The notes: generated from the sequence alone by a model not told the origin. Positions 50,635 to 62,999 are shown, counted from the first letter of the stretch. The stretch: 64,000 bases of DNA from Gnetum montanum (GCA_015680685.1 MNCI01017692.1:504903-568902), one strand, 5' to 3'. Program-made: numbers and translations.

Positions 50635-51574
50635 CCTATAATGATGTAGAAAGCCTCTACAAGTTAACCATGTAAATATATAGAATTCAAAGATTCTTCA
50701 AATAAATCAAGTGAAGGAAGAGACATTACCTAAACTTTATCGATTAAAGTAGATTTCAAGCCAAAAAAAAAACATCTCTACAAACACTTACTCCTATATC
50801 ATTCATAATTAAACTTCAACTAAAAAATGGATGCATGTAACATAAACATAAAGCATAAAATAGGACAACTCTTGGATGCATCCTCGTGGCTTCTTTGAGA
50901 TTTATCTTCTTCACTTGAAAGTTATGATGAAATTTGGGAGAAACGAGGGAAATAAATGATTGAGAGAATGAGAAAATATGTGAATCCATTGTAAGAAATA
51001 TTAGGTGAGAGAATTTTCAATTAGCACTTGCCATGGATGGGAGGGCTTTCAATTATGTAAGTAGGGTTGCTACCATAATGAAAGAAAGGTGGACAATCCT
51101 ATTTATTGATTGGAGTTTCAAACTATGACAACTATTGAAAAAAATATAACATGGAGCATGAGAGGATAAAGAAAAGCTTCACTCTATTCATCGTAGCATT
51201 ACTCTATGCCAGATTATTACAAGTTAAGCTGATGGCCTCCTTTTATAGTTGGAGAGTAAGGAGGATTTTACCACAAATGACATCACTCCATGTGAAGAAC
51301 CTATTACTCTTCTTTTACCTTTTTTGTAATTTTTCTCTAGATATGGTTTCCCATGGTATATTCTTCTACATTTCTTAGCTTTCTAGCCTTCTTTTGCTAT
51401 ATAAATTTGAACATAAAATTTCTAATATGCATATGGCAAGACAAAGTTTGGGCATTGCTCAAGTTCATGACACAACATAAACCATGCAAACAAATTTGGT
51501 TCAAATTGTGAATATAAAACAAGGATTCCAAGAAGATGTAAAAGAATCCATCAAAACCTTTATAAGATGAGATG
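50635..51574. other. Spacer between E and F
   Basis: AT-rich, non-coding; no repeat ends or gene recognised. The frame at 51151-51378 shows no domain. Confidence 0.4.
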
Positions 51575-51579
51575 AAATG

Positions 51580-52373
51580 TGATGAGTGGCGAGGTACCCC
51601 TACACTCAACCATATGAATATGAGCGTTACATGCATGATCTGGTTGAACTCCGCAGACTAAGTGCCTACACGCCTTATGGAACACTTAAGGTTAATCATT
51701 CCTTGTCTTCCCAGACTTGTATTTGTCACGGTGGTATGGTTAAGTAAGTCTGAGGTATATGATTTTTATGTCTTTTCAGTTTTATCTCCTATGCTGACAA
51801 GGTGAAGAGTGAAGAGACTAATTAACCAACTTTAACTAACTAACTAAGCCTTAATTAACCTAGCATCAGCATTCATTCCCACTTACCGTTCACACCCTGA
51901 ACCAATGCAACCTTGGTTACCAAATGCTAGTCGTTGCTGGGATCACCAAGTGTAACGCATGTGCTCGAAGCGATCGTACTGAATGCACTTAACTACGGGA
52001 GAAGGGTTGAGAGTGAATTAATCAACTATTAAAACATTTAAATGGTAAACAATAAATAATAATAATTAAAATCCTATTTAGCCTATTCCATGCACTGCAA
52101 GGTTTATCCAAGAAGTTCGTCTTTATTTCCATACACAAACTTGTGTTCAGGTACAATATTTGCCTGAATAAAGATCTATTCACTTTGGAGCTCCTACTGC
52201 GGGCACATGGAAATTATTCTATCTTTGGAGAGGTAAAACTGCGAAAGTTTTGCTATGGTCTAGGCCTAGACTAAGAAACAAGGGAGAGTCGCCTCTTATT
52301 TATAGATTTGGCGATGCATCGCGATATCACGGGGGATGACGTGATATCACGTACGCAATATCGTGTCCCATCA
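51580..52373 (-). repeat. Element F 3' LTR
   Basis: 794 bases, starting TGATGGGACACG on the minus strand and ending CGCCACTCATCA. About three palindromes lie between the LTR start and the promoter. The purine-rich TCATGGGGGTA adjoins it. Confidence 0.92.
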
Positions 52374-54389
52374 TACCCCCATGACTGAATAAAAACTCGT
52401 CCTCAAGTTCCTTACAAAATATTGGAATGGAATGAGATTATTGACTAAAATGGAACTAATGGGATGACATGTGAACGGATCATCATTACAAGACAAGACA
52501 AAACTGGTGTTCATGACAACAAGAGTGAACACTTTATACATTGACATCAAGCCTTATTTGGTAGCTGAGAAAGAGAGAAAAAGAAGTTTTGCTGCTGTCA
52601 ATGCCAAGATTACGCCTTTCGTTATCCATCCATAAGCGCACCATCGATCTTGCTCCTTGCATAGCTGCTTTAGCACTGCTTCATTCCAAGTATTCTCTCT
52701 AGATCCACTCCATTGTTGTATGTTTGTCATATGCACACACATGAAAGTCTTATATTAGCAAGGGTAAATGAATCACAATGTAGTTGATACCTTGCTTCGA
52801 TGAAATGTCCATTGGTTGAGTTGTGGTATGGCTGATATGGGTCTGGAGATATCATAGTGGTGACTACCGAAGGTGTAGGGGTTAGGAGAAAATCAAAAAA
52901 ATTTGGGTCTGGACCCCCATGACTAAGAGCAAACCTCTAGTAACAATAGAATGGAGAAAGAATAAAGAATAAGAATGATGGAGAAAAAGAGACAACTATG
53001 ACATCGATGAAATGGATGTTAAGATGGAAATGAACAAAATAATATAGATTACAAAAATGTTAGAGGAAAGAATTTAATTGGTGCACAAAATTAGAATGTC
53101 AGTGGGTCCTCCCAAAAGCAGGCTCATGCCCTTAATGCCCTAAGAAACCCACATTCAAAGAGTTCGTAGGCTCTAGGAATGTCATTTGGAACAAGAGTTA
53201 AAGTCTTAACCACAAGAGTTTACCAAAAAGAAAATAATGCATCAACCAAAATATACACTAACGATACAACTGGCAATGAGGTGAACAATGGAGAGAAGGA
53301 TGGAGAGAAGAGAATGGAATTGAATCCCAAGAACAAGGTGGTGTACAACCCCTTATGTATTGCATGGTTAATGTGACTTAGCAGATCCCATTCCAAGTCT
53401 GGCCTCAAACAAACCACATCCAGTGACTTCGCATGAATGCATTCGGCCAATCCATCCTCTTGAAATAACAAGAATGCCTTCACCTAAGAGCCACCACCAT
53501 TTTGACGAAATAAGGAGGAGAGAATGGAAAGCGAGAAGGGCCTTAGTTAGAGGGAACATTTTTATTTTAGTTCCATATCCAGTGCTTGTAGCCCAAATGA
53601 TTATTTCATCTAAGGGATATGCTTTGAATTCTCACTTTCTTTCTTTTTTCTTTTTTTCTTTCTTTTTTCTTTTTTTCTTTTTTTCCTTTTCTTTATGTGT
53701 TTATGCGTGAGAACCACACCATGCAAAGACTTTGTTATTTTTATTTGCTTAGCTTTCTGATAATTGGATGACATCGAAACGGTAAGAAAATGCAAGAAGA
53801 AAACATCCAAGCATCTAAGAGAATGGCCAACACAAATGCATCAAGTTCCCTTGAAGTCACACCCTTTTTAATCCTTGAGTCCTTCCTTAGTTTGAGAAAT
53901 GCCCAATCACCAATTCGTTATAGGTCTTATTAAAAAGGGATTGTACGTTTCCAAGTCGAGAGAGACCATAGAAAATTGTGGATGTATGTATGAAGTGGAC
54001 TCATTGCTTGCTATATCAAAAGAAACATACCTTAGTATCAACATCATAACTTAAAGGTAAAAACCAAACATTAGCAACCAATTAGAAAAATAGTTCATAC
54101 CATCATGAAGAACACTTATTAAATGATAGACTTACAAGATGGATAACACACACACACACACACACAAAATGAAAAAGTATAACGATGTTGTAAGACAAAA
54201 AACAAGAAAAGTTAAAGAAATTTGTAAAACAAAAATATATAAAACAAAAATGTGTAAGAAAAAAATGTGTAAAACCAAAAACATGTAAAAAAAATTAAAA
54301 AGAACTGAGGGCCCCAAATGATTAGCATAGGTGGCCATCTCCTCCATGACTGAATGGAAAGGGAGAGATCCAAAATAATGAATGCCTAT
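52374..54389 (-). other. Element F 3' region
   Basis: Non-coding, colinear with C and E, but without the collapsed segments, so it best shows the full family 3' region. It includes a CT/TTTTC-rich run at 53636-53690 and a CA repeat at 54148-54166. Confidence 0.7.
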
Positions 54390-57300
54390 TTGAATTTTTT
54401 AGAAGTGTCCAACTTCTCCCGATTGATGTTTTCAGGTTAAGGGGTGGAAGTCGGTGACATTCATATTTCAATGTATCTATGCCTTCGTTGTTGGCATGAG
54501 TTGTTCCCCCAGTTCGTTCCATGCATGTTGGTTGGTTGCTCTTTCGTTTAGCTGTCAACCACGGGGTGTCTACTTATTGTGTGGTTGCTACATACAGGCA
54601 CCTTTGTCTCAGAGTTTCTAGGGCACACCGGTTGCATGCAGGAGATGCTGAGCATTCCTCCATGTCATCACCCGATGAGTCACTGTATGTGATGCATGGA
54701 ACTTCTTCTTGATCTTTCCATAAATGTTTACCTTAGATATTTCCAAGGAAAGATCATGAATTCCTAAGCATGCGTCTATTGTACTTAGCCATGCCCTTTC
54801 CATTATAATTGGGAAGTCCCCTTCGTTGCTGTTGACTTCTATCACCAGGAAATCAGCTGAGTATGACCAACCACACATAGTGGTAATGATGTCCTCCACC
54901 AATCCTAAGGGAATGATGATGGATTGGTTAGCCAGCTCTAGTTGAATGTTGCTCTTCTTGAGTTGAGGCAGGTTCCAAGCTTGATACATTTCTCGTGATA
55001 TTAAGTTGACTCCAGAACCTGAGTCAAGAAGAGCCTTATGAGGTTCATTCCTAGCAACTTGGAGGTAGATTAAGGGACTTCTAGGGTCAGAGAGTTTCCT
55101 GGGAAGGTGGCCCACCTTGATCCAGTTGGTTACGGTATGTGTTAACATAACCTTATGCGTTGAGCTCTTTTGTTGGTTTGAAGGGAGCTTTGAAGCCTTA
55201 TGTGTTGGAGGAGCATACACAAACTCAACCGCTTGTGATTGTGAGAGCTTAACTAGGCTTTTGGTTCTGAAGAAAGATCTTCTCTTCTTGCAATTGTCAG
55301 AACTAGCAGCGGGTTGAAGGTTTACAGCTCTCGTAGCATTACGTTGTTGCGGTTGAGTGGGGAGTTCCCCTTGCATTATTGGAGCAGGTGGTAGTGGAAT
55401 TATCGATGTAAGAAAGGCGAATGGATTTAGAGGATGGTATGGATGTGGAGCGTCTCCCGGAGGAGAAGGAGTCCTTCTAAAATACTCCTAAACTTGGTAG
55501 TGACATTGTGGGGTTGCGTGACCCATAGAGTCACTTGGAGAAATCGACTGCTGCACATAGTAGCCATATGGGTTTGGTTGCCGGTAAGGGTATTGTTGTC
55601 TAGGCGATGGCATCCCCCATGACTGTGGGTGTTGCCACTACTGATGTTGCCTGATAGGTTGTGGCAGAGTTTTGCTTGGATAGTATGTTAATGATTGGTG
55701 GAACTGCCTTGGGTTACCTTGGGGATAAGGTAACCTTCGGGGTGTCTGCTGTCTGTTAAGTCTCAGGTTGAGTGCATACACCCCAGACTCTTGTAGATGT
55801 GAGATGATTGGATAACATCCTTTAGGATGGTCATATTGGTAGATCTCACATCCACCGTCATTGTTTGTATCATAATCCACAACCTCATTGGAGATATTCA
55901 TTTTTCCCTTACCCTTGTCATGTGCATGGCCTGAATCTCTCCGCTTTTTATTATCCTTATCACTACTCTGTTCCTCCTTAGATTCCTCTACGATTTTCAG
56001 GACAATTTCAATTTTACTATCTAAGGAGCTCCATATTTCATCACCCTTAGCCAACACTTCCGTTGTTAACTTCTGAAGTGGCAAGGTTTTTCTATTCACC
56101 AATTCTTCAAGTGGTGACTCATCCTCTTCATCGAAGAATCTCACTCCCTTCTTTCGGAGGGAAGGATCACGGTTATATTCTTTTGTGCTCTCTCTTTTCC
56201 ATAGCTCCTCTTTTTCTTTGGCTACTTGCTCCAACAATCGATGAATTTCATGGGATCTAAGTTCAGATAATCTCCCTTGGGCATAAGTCCCAAGGTTCTC
56301 CTAGTTTCATACCTTAGCCCATCTACGAGATGGCGGAGTTGATCCCACTATGCGTAACCATGGCTCGGGCAACGACGTAACAATGCATAGTAGCAGCCCA
56401 TGGCAGCATCCAAGGGTTCATGAGTACCTTGCTTCCATCCTTGGATCTGCTTATGCAAGTTAGACACTCTGGAGTACGTTTGATATTTATCGTTGAAGAG
56501 TTCTAACATCATACTCCATCACCTAATGGTTTTCTGTTCTAAGGACCAGTACCAACTCTCTGCTTCCTTTATGAGTGTCCTAGGAAACAACTTTAGTTTT
56601 TGCCACTTATTTTCTATATTCTGCAAAGCGCAGGCATCGTGGAATGCCTATAAATGATTCTGCAGATCAACATTATATCCCCCTTCGAAGCATGGGATGT
56701 TGTTCATGTCAAGTCTTTTGATCCGACTATCTTTTTGATGCCTTGTCGGTATTCTAACTGCCTCCATTATATCTAGCATACTTCGGGTGGCAAGTAGGGG
56801 CTCATCATGATCATCTCTTTCATGACGTCTATGATGTCTACATTGTTCCCTACTTTCCCTTCTTTCATGCCTAGACTCTCTAGACTGCCGTCGTCCTCTC
56901 TCTCAACTCTCTCATCAAGGTCTTTCATCTCACTTACCCTTATCCTCACTGTTATGCTCTCTGTGGCTACGTCCTAATGTGGAAGGAGAGGGTGAATGAT
57001 GTGATGAAGGGGAAGAAGATAAAGAACCATCACCATGACGATGTTTCTTACCTTCTCTTCTGTGGCTACGGCCCCGATCGTGATGACGATCTAAATGCCC
57101 GTCCTTATCATGTGTTTTCATTCCCTTAGTGAACAATTGGTGTTCACGGGGATCAAAACTAGGGTTGTGTATCGTGGAGCATAGGTTCTGATACCCCACC
57201 TCCTCACTATTGTTAGGAGGGGGAACATCGTTTGATGGAGAACCCGTTATAAGTTGTTTGCCATCTCCAATTTGACTTAGGATGTGTGGGACCCCTTTGC

Positions 57301-57688
57301 CCTTCAACAATGTATGGTGGCTCTCCTACCTCGAGTCCCTTAAACATTATGCTGATGTGGGATGGTAATCCCTTATGTCATAATCTTCCACAACATATTT
57401 AGCATATAGCTGTGTCATGCCTATCCGTGCAAGAGCACGAAGAAGCATGTTAGGGACTGCCCGATCTAGAGGTAATACTATGTTACCTTGCAAATCTCTC
57501 CAACGCAATTGTTCATCCTGATGGAAGATAAAGGTAAAATCTGGGATATACTCATCAGGATGGGTATATACTACTCGGTATTGTTGAGGAACTGGTAGAT
57601 TTTGGTTATGTGTTTTAGATTGCCAACTATTTCTTGTATGATCCCTAGGTGGTGAAGTGCTCTTATGAGAAGAAGAAGAAGAAGACAT
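54390..57688 (-). pseudogene. Element F gag-protease (mostly open, few breaks)
   Basis: Gag starts at ATG 57688 (MSSSSSSHKSTSPPRD) and is open to 57347. It continues 57310-56930 (linker rich in R, H and S), then a capsid with stops, then 56237-55638 (zinc-knuckle-like CEIYQYDHPKGCY). The protease frame is open for 252 residues (55376-54618) with LLDSGSGVNLIS and FPIIMERAWLS. The end at about 54400 is the shared deletion point. No reverse transcriptase. Confidence 0.87.
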
Positions 57689-57814
57689 TGTGTCTTATTC
57701 ACTGTGTTGATTAACCGTTATATAATTTTTTTGTTTAATTAACCCTAAGGGTTCATTTAAGATCCCAACGATGTGGATAATTTCCTATGTTCTACTTAGC
57801 GCACAAACACTTAG

Positions 57815-57832
57815 TCCCCGGCAACGACGCCA
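57815..57832 (-). other. Element F primer-binding site (tRNA-Asp)
   Basis: Minus strand TGGCGTCGTTGCCGGGGA; one transition from the perfect complement. Confidence 0.9.
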
Positions 57833-57833
57833 A

Positions 57834-58636
57834 TGATGAGTGGCGAGGTACCCCTACACTCAACCATACAAATACGAGCGTTACACGCGTGATTCGGTCG
57901 AACTTCATAGACTAAGTGCCTACATGCCTTATGGAATACTTAAGGTTAATCATTTGTTGTCTTGCAAACTTACTTGTATTTATCACGGTGGTATGGTTAA
58001 GTAAGTCTGAGGTATATGATTTTTATGTCTTTTCGATTTTATCTCATATGTTGACAAGGTGAAGAGTGAAGAGACTAATTAACTAACTTTAACTAACTAA
58101 CTAAGCCTTAATTAGCCTAGCATCAGCATCCATTCCCACTTACTGTTCACACCCTGAACCAATGCAACCTTGGTTACCAAACGCTAGTTGTTGCTGGGAT
58201 CAACAAGCGTAACGCACATGCTCGAAGCGGTCGTATTGAATGCACTTAACTACGGGAGAAGGGTTGAGAGAGAATTAATCAACTAATAAAGCATTAAAAT
58301 GGTAAACAATAAATAACAATAATTAGAATCCTATTTAGCCTATTCCATGCACTGCAAGGTTTATCCAAGAAGTTCGTCTTTATTTCCGTACACAAACTTA
58401 TGTTCAGGTACAATATTTGCTCGAATAAAGATCCATTCACTTTGGAGCTCCTACTGCGAGCACATGGAAATTATTCTATCTCTGGAGAGGTAAAACTGCC
58501 AGAGTTTCACTACGGTCTAGGCCTAGACTGAGAAACAAGGGAGAGCCGCCTCTTATTTATAGATTTGGCAGCTCACCACGATATCGCGTATGTGATATCG
58601 CAGGGGACGCGATATCGCAGCGGACGCGATATCGCA
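57834..58636 (-). repeat. Element F 5' LTR
   Basis: About 803 bases. The U3 has four close GCGATATCGC-type units (58579-58635), then the family sequence stops at ATTAGATTTT. The outer terminus TG is not identifiable as in the other copies. Confidence 0.85.
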
Positions 58637-60000
58637 ATTAGATTTTAAATATCTCAAATCTATTGTTGAACTTCAAATTCATACATCAAACTTTATAAAA
58701 CACATAGATCTATTCACATGTGAACATGGAACTAAGACTTGTTTTGAAATAACATGTCAACATGTTAATTAAATTGTGAAATGAGAAATGATTGTGATAT
58801 AGCTATGAAATGTAAGATTGACTATCAATTATTGTGAAATCATGTGTTAAATGTTGTGAAATGTATGAGCTAAAGCATGATATATGCTGTGAAGTCATTG
58901 TGAAATAACAAAGAAAAGGAAAAAAATCTTGAAGCTTAAGGAATTTCAACATAAAAAAAATTTCCTTTTGTCTCTATTGATTGAAATGAGAGTCCAATTA
59001 TAATACATTTAATAGCAACACAACATATCAAGTCTGAAATAAAAGTTTCACGTTCCTTATATAACATTTAAGGGGATGACACATGACATAAAACCTCTTT
59101 CTCACATTTGGATTTTTCACTAACCTATACATTAAAACATAACATGACTTTGTGAACTTAAAACATCTAACTCTTAACTTGACTTGACAACATAGAAGTA
59201 AACATAACAAAGGATTACAACATAATATGTGAGTTGAACATTAAATAAAAAAACACAAGCAACATGACACATGCCTTAAGGAATTAATGCAACTTTCAAA
59301 CTATACCCAACAAATGCATTAAATAATTCTCTCTAAAAATGACTTTTCTAGATTTCATTACTTACAATTTCATGAGCTTCATAAGCATCCAATTTCTTTC
59401 ATTCTAGCAACAATAATTTCTCTTAATTAAGCTCTTCCAATTGTAGGGTAATAATGCTAAATTCTGTTAAAATTTTTCATAATGATTCTCTCATACCTCT
59501 CTTACAATTATTTTAAAATCTCTTAATTTACCTACAAACTCTTCCAACTGAATTCACAAACCTTCTTACAAGTTTCTTTTAAGTTTATCACGAAGAAGAA
59601 TTTAAGATTGCATCTATGAGATTCTAAATTTATGTTTTATGTCATGTTATTTGCTTCATAGTTTTTTAACATAACTTACGTGAAGAATGTTTTTGCTATA
59701 AGTATTTAATGAAATGTTTAACAATGTTTATTGGCATGAAAGCTAAGATTTATTATTAATTTTTTAATGCTTTCTCCTCAAATTATGTAATAGATGATGC
59801 GATTTAAGAAACATGAAGCGTACATATTTTGTATGGCTAAATTATGGAGGTTTTTTTCTTATTCTTCTTCTTTTCCTTTCTTTTCTTCCCTTTTTTTTGT
59901 GCATGTTTAAGCTATGTTACGTTTTAGATGATTCTACAATGATGTTTTAAATCCATGCTTAAATCCTTATTATTCAATTATCAATTCGAATATCCAAGCC
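58637..60000. other. AT-rich spacer
   Basis: No gene, LTR ends or structured repeat recognised. Short frames are composition effects. Confidence 0.4.
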
Positions 60001-60070
60001 TTGCATATGCTTATGTCCTTTTTACTCACGTGAGGTTTGCATATGCTTATGTCCTTTTTACTCACGCGAG
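60001..60070. repeat. Two-unit 36-bp tandem duplication
   Basis: TTGCATATGCTTATGTCC and the following TTTTTACTCACG occur twice, at 60001 and 60037. Confidence 0.85.
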
Positions 60071-60639
60071 CTTACCACTTGTCATGAGATCTAGCCTTAA
60101 TTTTAGGGGGTGTTGGAACTTTGAAATAATTATAATATAAATAGATCCCAAGATATACAATCCAATTAGAAATTTATAACTTAGCATTACCCACCAAAAT
60201 CAAGCCCATTACTTGGAGCTTTCAAATCAAAAGTCTTACCACTAGAAATTCATTATTAAGACATAGATAATTTGTGCTCTTTTAAAAGCTCTCTTTTATG
60301 TTAAGGGATGTATGCAATTGTATGTATGTGGGTACAATTTTTCCCAAATGATGTGTCTTTAAAGTATAAATGCTATACCATAAATATATGGGCATTTTAT
60401 GTAGTAATCCAAACCCAAATCAAAGTCCATGGTTCCAATTTGCAAGCCCAATTGCCTACTCCATCTAACTAAACCACGTGTAAAATTTATTCCACCAAAT
60501 GAATGAATTCTTAGATTAATCAATAGATCACAAACCTCTCGATTTCTTCCTCATGATGCCATGTTAAATATTTACATTTGGGCTAATTCTCTTTTATTTT
60601 TTCTTGTTTTGAGTCTAACATAACAACAAAGAGAGTCAA

Positions 60640-60771
60640 AAGAACCCAAAATAATTGAAACATAGATACACCATAAGATTTAGAGAAGTTTATAACTCAA
60701 TGCTACCTAGTAGAATTGAACTAGTGACTTGGGGTTACAAGCCAAGGCATATACCACTAGGCTAACACCTC
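60640..60771 (-). mobile_element. tRNA-derived SINE-like repeat
   Basis: Minus strand starts GAGGTGTTAGCCTAGTGGTA, containing an RNA polymerase III A box (60764-60746). A B-box-like GTTCAATTC (60721-60713) lies at tRNA-like spacing. A related, more diverged copy without a clear A box lies at about 60115-60245 and shares the part after the B box (GCAT..GAGTTATAAACTTCT). Both could instead be parts of another repeat that captured a tRNA-like head. Confidence 0.5.
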
Positions 60772-61834
60772 ATTACAATGTGATCCACATTAAGATAAGT
60801 TGTATGATCGTGGTGCCATCCACATAATAATAAACATAAGAAACATGTAGAAAAAGAACTCACAATCAAGTTGCGGAAGAGTCATGGACACAAAAAAAAA
60901 AAAAAAAAAAGCCTAAGGCTTTGCACTATACTAGTCCCTATGTCATAACCTTTGGTTTTTACAATTGTAACCTCACCATTCGTGATGAAGTCATAACTTG
61001 TGTGAGCCACTATGATCTCCTTTAGCTTGTGATTAAGTTGTGAACAAATATGTTGAAGCCACCTTGTCATGGGTCTATTTCCTCAAGCTTTTAGTAGGGT
61101 TTTTAAACTCTATTATGAATTTATGAGAATAGAAATAATTTTATTGGCTATATGTTGAGAGATATACATAGTCATTTAGTTTTGGATTTGAAAAATAGTT
61201 ATATCATTATTTAATAAATATTATATAGGAACTATTACATTGGCTAAACAGATAATATTTCATCCATAACACATTAAGGATGCATCATATAACACTTATA
61301 TAACATTAAGTTATATTTCATAAATGATGTAATAGAAATTCCATTTTTGTAATGCTAAATTTTATTTTAACCATAACCCACTAGAAGGCTAATAATGTCA
61401 TATTAAATAATATTTCCCAAATTTTTCATCTTATGTTATACAAAAATTTTTAGGATTTTTGATTTATCAAATAGAAAAATTTTTTCTTAGCAAAATCATA
61501 AATATATAGTTCAACTAGCACTAAAGTAATACAAGGTTATACTTAATTTAGTGATTTATTTTAAAAAATTAAACAACCTAAACATGAAATTTGAGTTGAA
61601 TTTAACAAAGTCTAATAATACCATTTACCTATTAGTTATGTGAAGGAGACTTGGCTTAGGGGTTAGCTCTTTATGTATGACAAGGATTTTAAAGTAAAAT
61701 GTCACTACTTCATGTAAAAGATGAGATACTGTTATGTTTTTTTTTTAAATGTCCATATATGCCTTGAGGTGTACCTATAGTTGAGTGGTTCATACATCCT
61801 TATTCCTTTTTTTTTTCAGGTTTTAGAAAGAAAT
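60772..61834. other. AT-rich spacer before element G
   Basis: Contains a long A run (60892-60910). I see no gene. CTATAGTTGAGTGGTTCA at 61782 weakly resembles a second pol III A box. Confidence 0.35.
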
Positions 61835-61900
61835 TGATGAGACGCGATTTACACTAGGCCGCGATATCGCATACGCGATATCGCGTCCCGCCGCCATTTC

Positions 61901-61908
61901 TATAAATA
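61901..61908 (+). promoter_or_regulatory. Element G LTR TATA box
   Basis: TATAAATA followed by AGAGGCGGC, conserved in all family LTRs. The preceding U3 holds two GCGATATCGC-type palindromes. Confidence 0.85.
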
Positions 61909-62029
61909 AGAGGCGGCACTCCCTTCATTTCCCAATCCTGACTAGTGTAGCGAAGCTCTGGCAGATTGATCACTCCAGAGTTAGAATTTTTCCCCATGTG
62001 CCCGCAGTAGGAGTCCTAGAGTGAACGGC

Positions 62030-62082
62030 TCTTTATTCGAGCAGCTTGTAACCTGAACCCAAGTTGTGTACGGCAATAAAGA
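62030..62082 (+). promoter_or_regulatory. R-region inverted repeat holding the AATAAA signal
   Basis: TCTTTATT (62030-62037) and AATAAAGA (62075-62082) are perfectly complementary, with a 37-base loop. The AATAAA poly(A) signal is in the 3' arm. The pair recurs in both LTRs of A, C, E and F, and in LTR D and the solo LTRs. Confidence 0.75.
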
Positions 62083-62156
62083 CGAACTTGTTTGGATAAA
62101 CCTTGCAGCACGTGGTTTCATTTATTGCTTTATTTCCTGCTTTCCTAGTGCGTTCA

Positions 62157-62440
62157 AGTACGACTTGATTACGAGCGTCTACGGACGTGTACGGCTAGTC
62201 AAGGAATCGGCTGCTTGACGCAATGCATGAGTACGACTCAATTACGAGCATTGGATGCTTGGTAACCCAGTAGCGTATTCCAGGATTCTGCGCTTGGTAA
62301 CTCCCGGGTCTGATGTGTACGGCTAGTTGAGGAATCGGCTGCTCATTGCTAGGCTAGATCGTGTGATAAGTACGACTTAGTTACGAGCACCCACGGGTGT
62401 GTACGGCTGGCTAAGGAATCGGCTGCTTATCACACGTAGG
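62157..62440 (+). repeat. Repeated modules in element G R/U5
   Basis: GTACGACTTGATTACGAGC-type module at 62158, 62231 and 62370. GTGTACGGCTAGTCAAGGAA-type module at 62187, 62315 and 62399. The same arrangement, with different copy number, occurs in the solo LTR at 26832-27877 but not in A, C, D, E or F. Confidence 0.85.
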
Positions 62441-62854
62441 CTAAATAGGTGCCTCAGTACGACCACTTCGAGCACTTGCGTTACGTGTGGCGATCCCAGT
62501 AACGATTAGCGTTTGGTAAGCTGCAGTTGCATAGTTCAGGGTGTGTCCGGCAAGTGGGAACGGATGCTGACGCTAGTTAAATTAGACTTAGATCTTAGTT
62601 AGAGTTAGTTTAGTTTTCTCAACCCTTCTCCTGGTAGCATAGAAGATAAGCCAAAAATACCAAAAAAATCACATACCTCAGACTTGCTTAACCATACACC
62701 GTGACACTTACAAGCAAGCCTGGGAAGACAACGAACGATTAACCCCAAGTGTTTCTTGTGGTGTTAAGGCATTTAGTCTGCGGAGTTCGACCGGATCGCG
62801 CGTGCACGCTCGTATTCGTATGGTTGAGTGTAGGGGTACCTCGCCACTCATCAT

Positions 62855-62872
62855 TGGCGCCGTTGCCGGGGA
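62855..62872 (+). other. Element G primer-binding site (tRNA-Asp), perfect
   Basis: TGGCGCCGTTGCCGGGGA is the exact complement of the plant tRNA-Asp 3' end including CCA. It lies one base after the LTR. Confidence 0.95.
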
Positions 62873-62999
62873 CTAAGTGTTTTTACGCCAATTGAACATA
62901 AGGGATATCACTCACATCGTTGTGAGCCTAAAACGAACCTTAGGGTTAATCAGTTAATTCAGAACATAAATAACGGTGAAAATTAGCACACCATTAGAA

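Larger units (their letters stand above)
51580..58636 (-). mobile_element. Element F: non-autonomous Athila-like element
   Basis: 3' LTR 51580-52373, 5' LTR 57834 to about 58636, primer site 57832-57815. Gag and protease only. The bases flanking the two ends (AAATG before 51580, ATTAG after 58636) do not match, so either the outer end of the 5' LTR is misplaced or a rearrangement has occurred. The protease frame is the longest and best preserved of the old copies. Confidence 0.88.
61835..62853 (+). repeat. Element G 5' LTR
   Basis: 1019 bases, TGATGAGACGCG to CCACTCATCA. U3 is very short: the TATA box begins 66 bases from the LTR start. The LTR is longer than those of A, C, E and F because of extra repeated modules at about 62157-62440. 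Confidence 0.95.

Noticed and set aside
60110-60130. Start of a Ty1/copia LTR (AGGGGGTGTTGGAAC)
   Set aside because: It looks like a polypurine tract plus LTR start, but no LTR end or second LTR was found, and the sequence aligns with the SINE-like repeat at 60640.
60713-60764. tRNA gene
   Set aside because: A and B boxes are present, but the anticodon arm and acceptor stem do not form a convincing cloverleaf; SINE-like repeat preferred.
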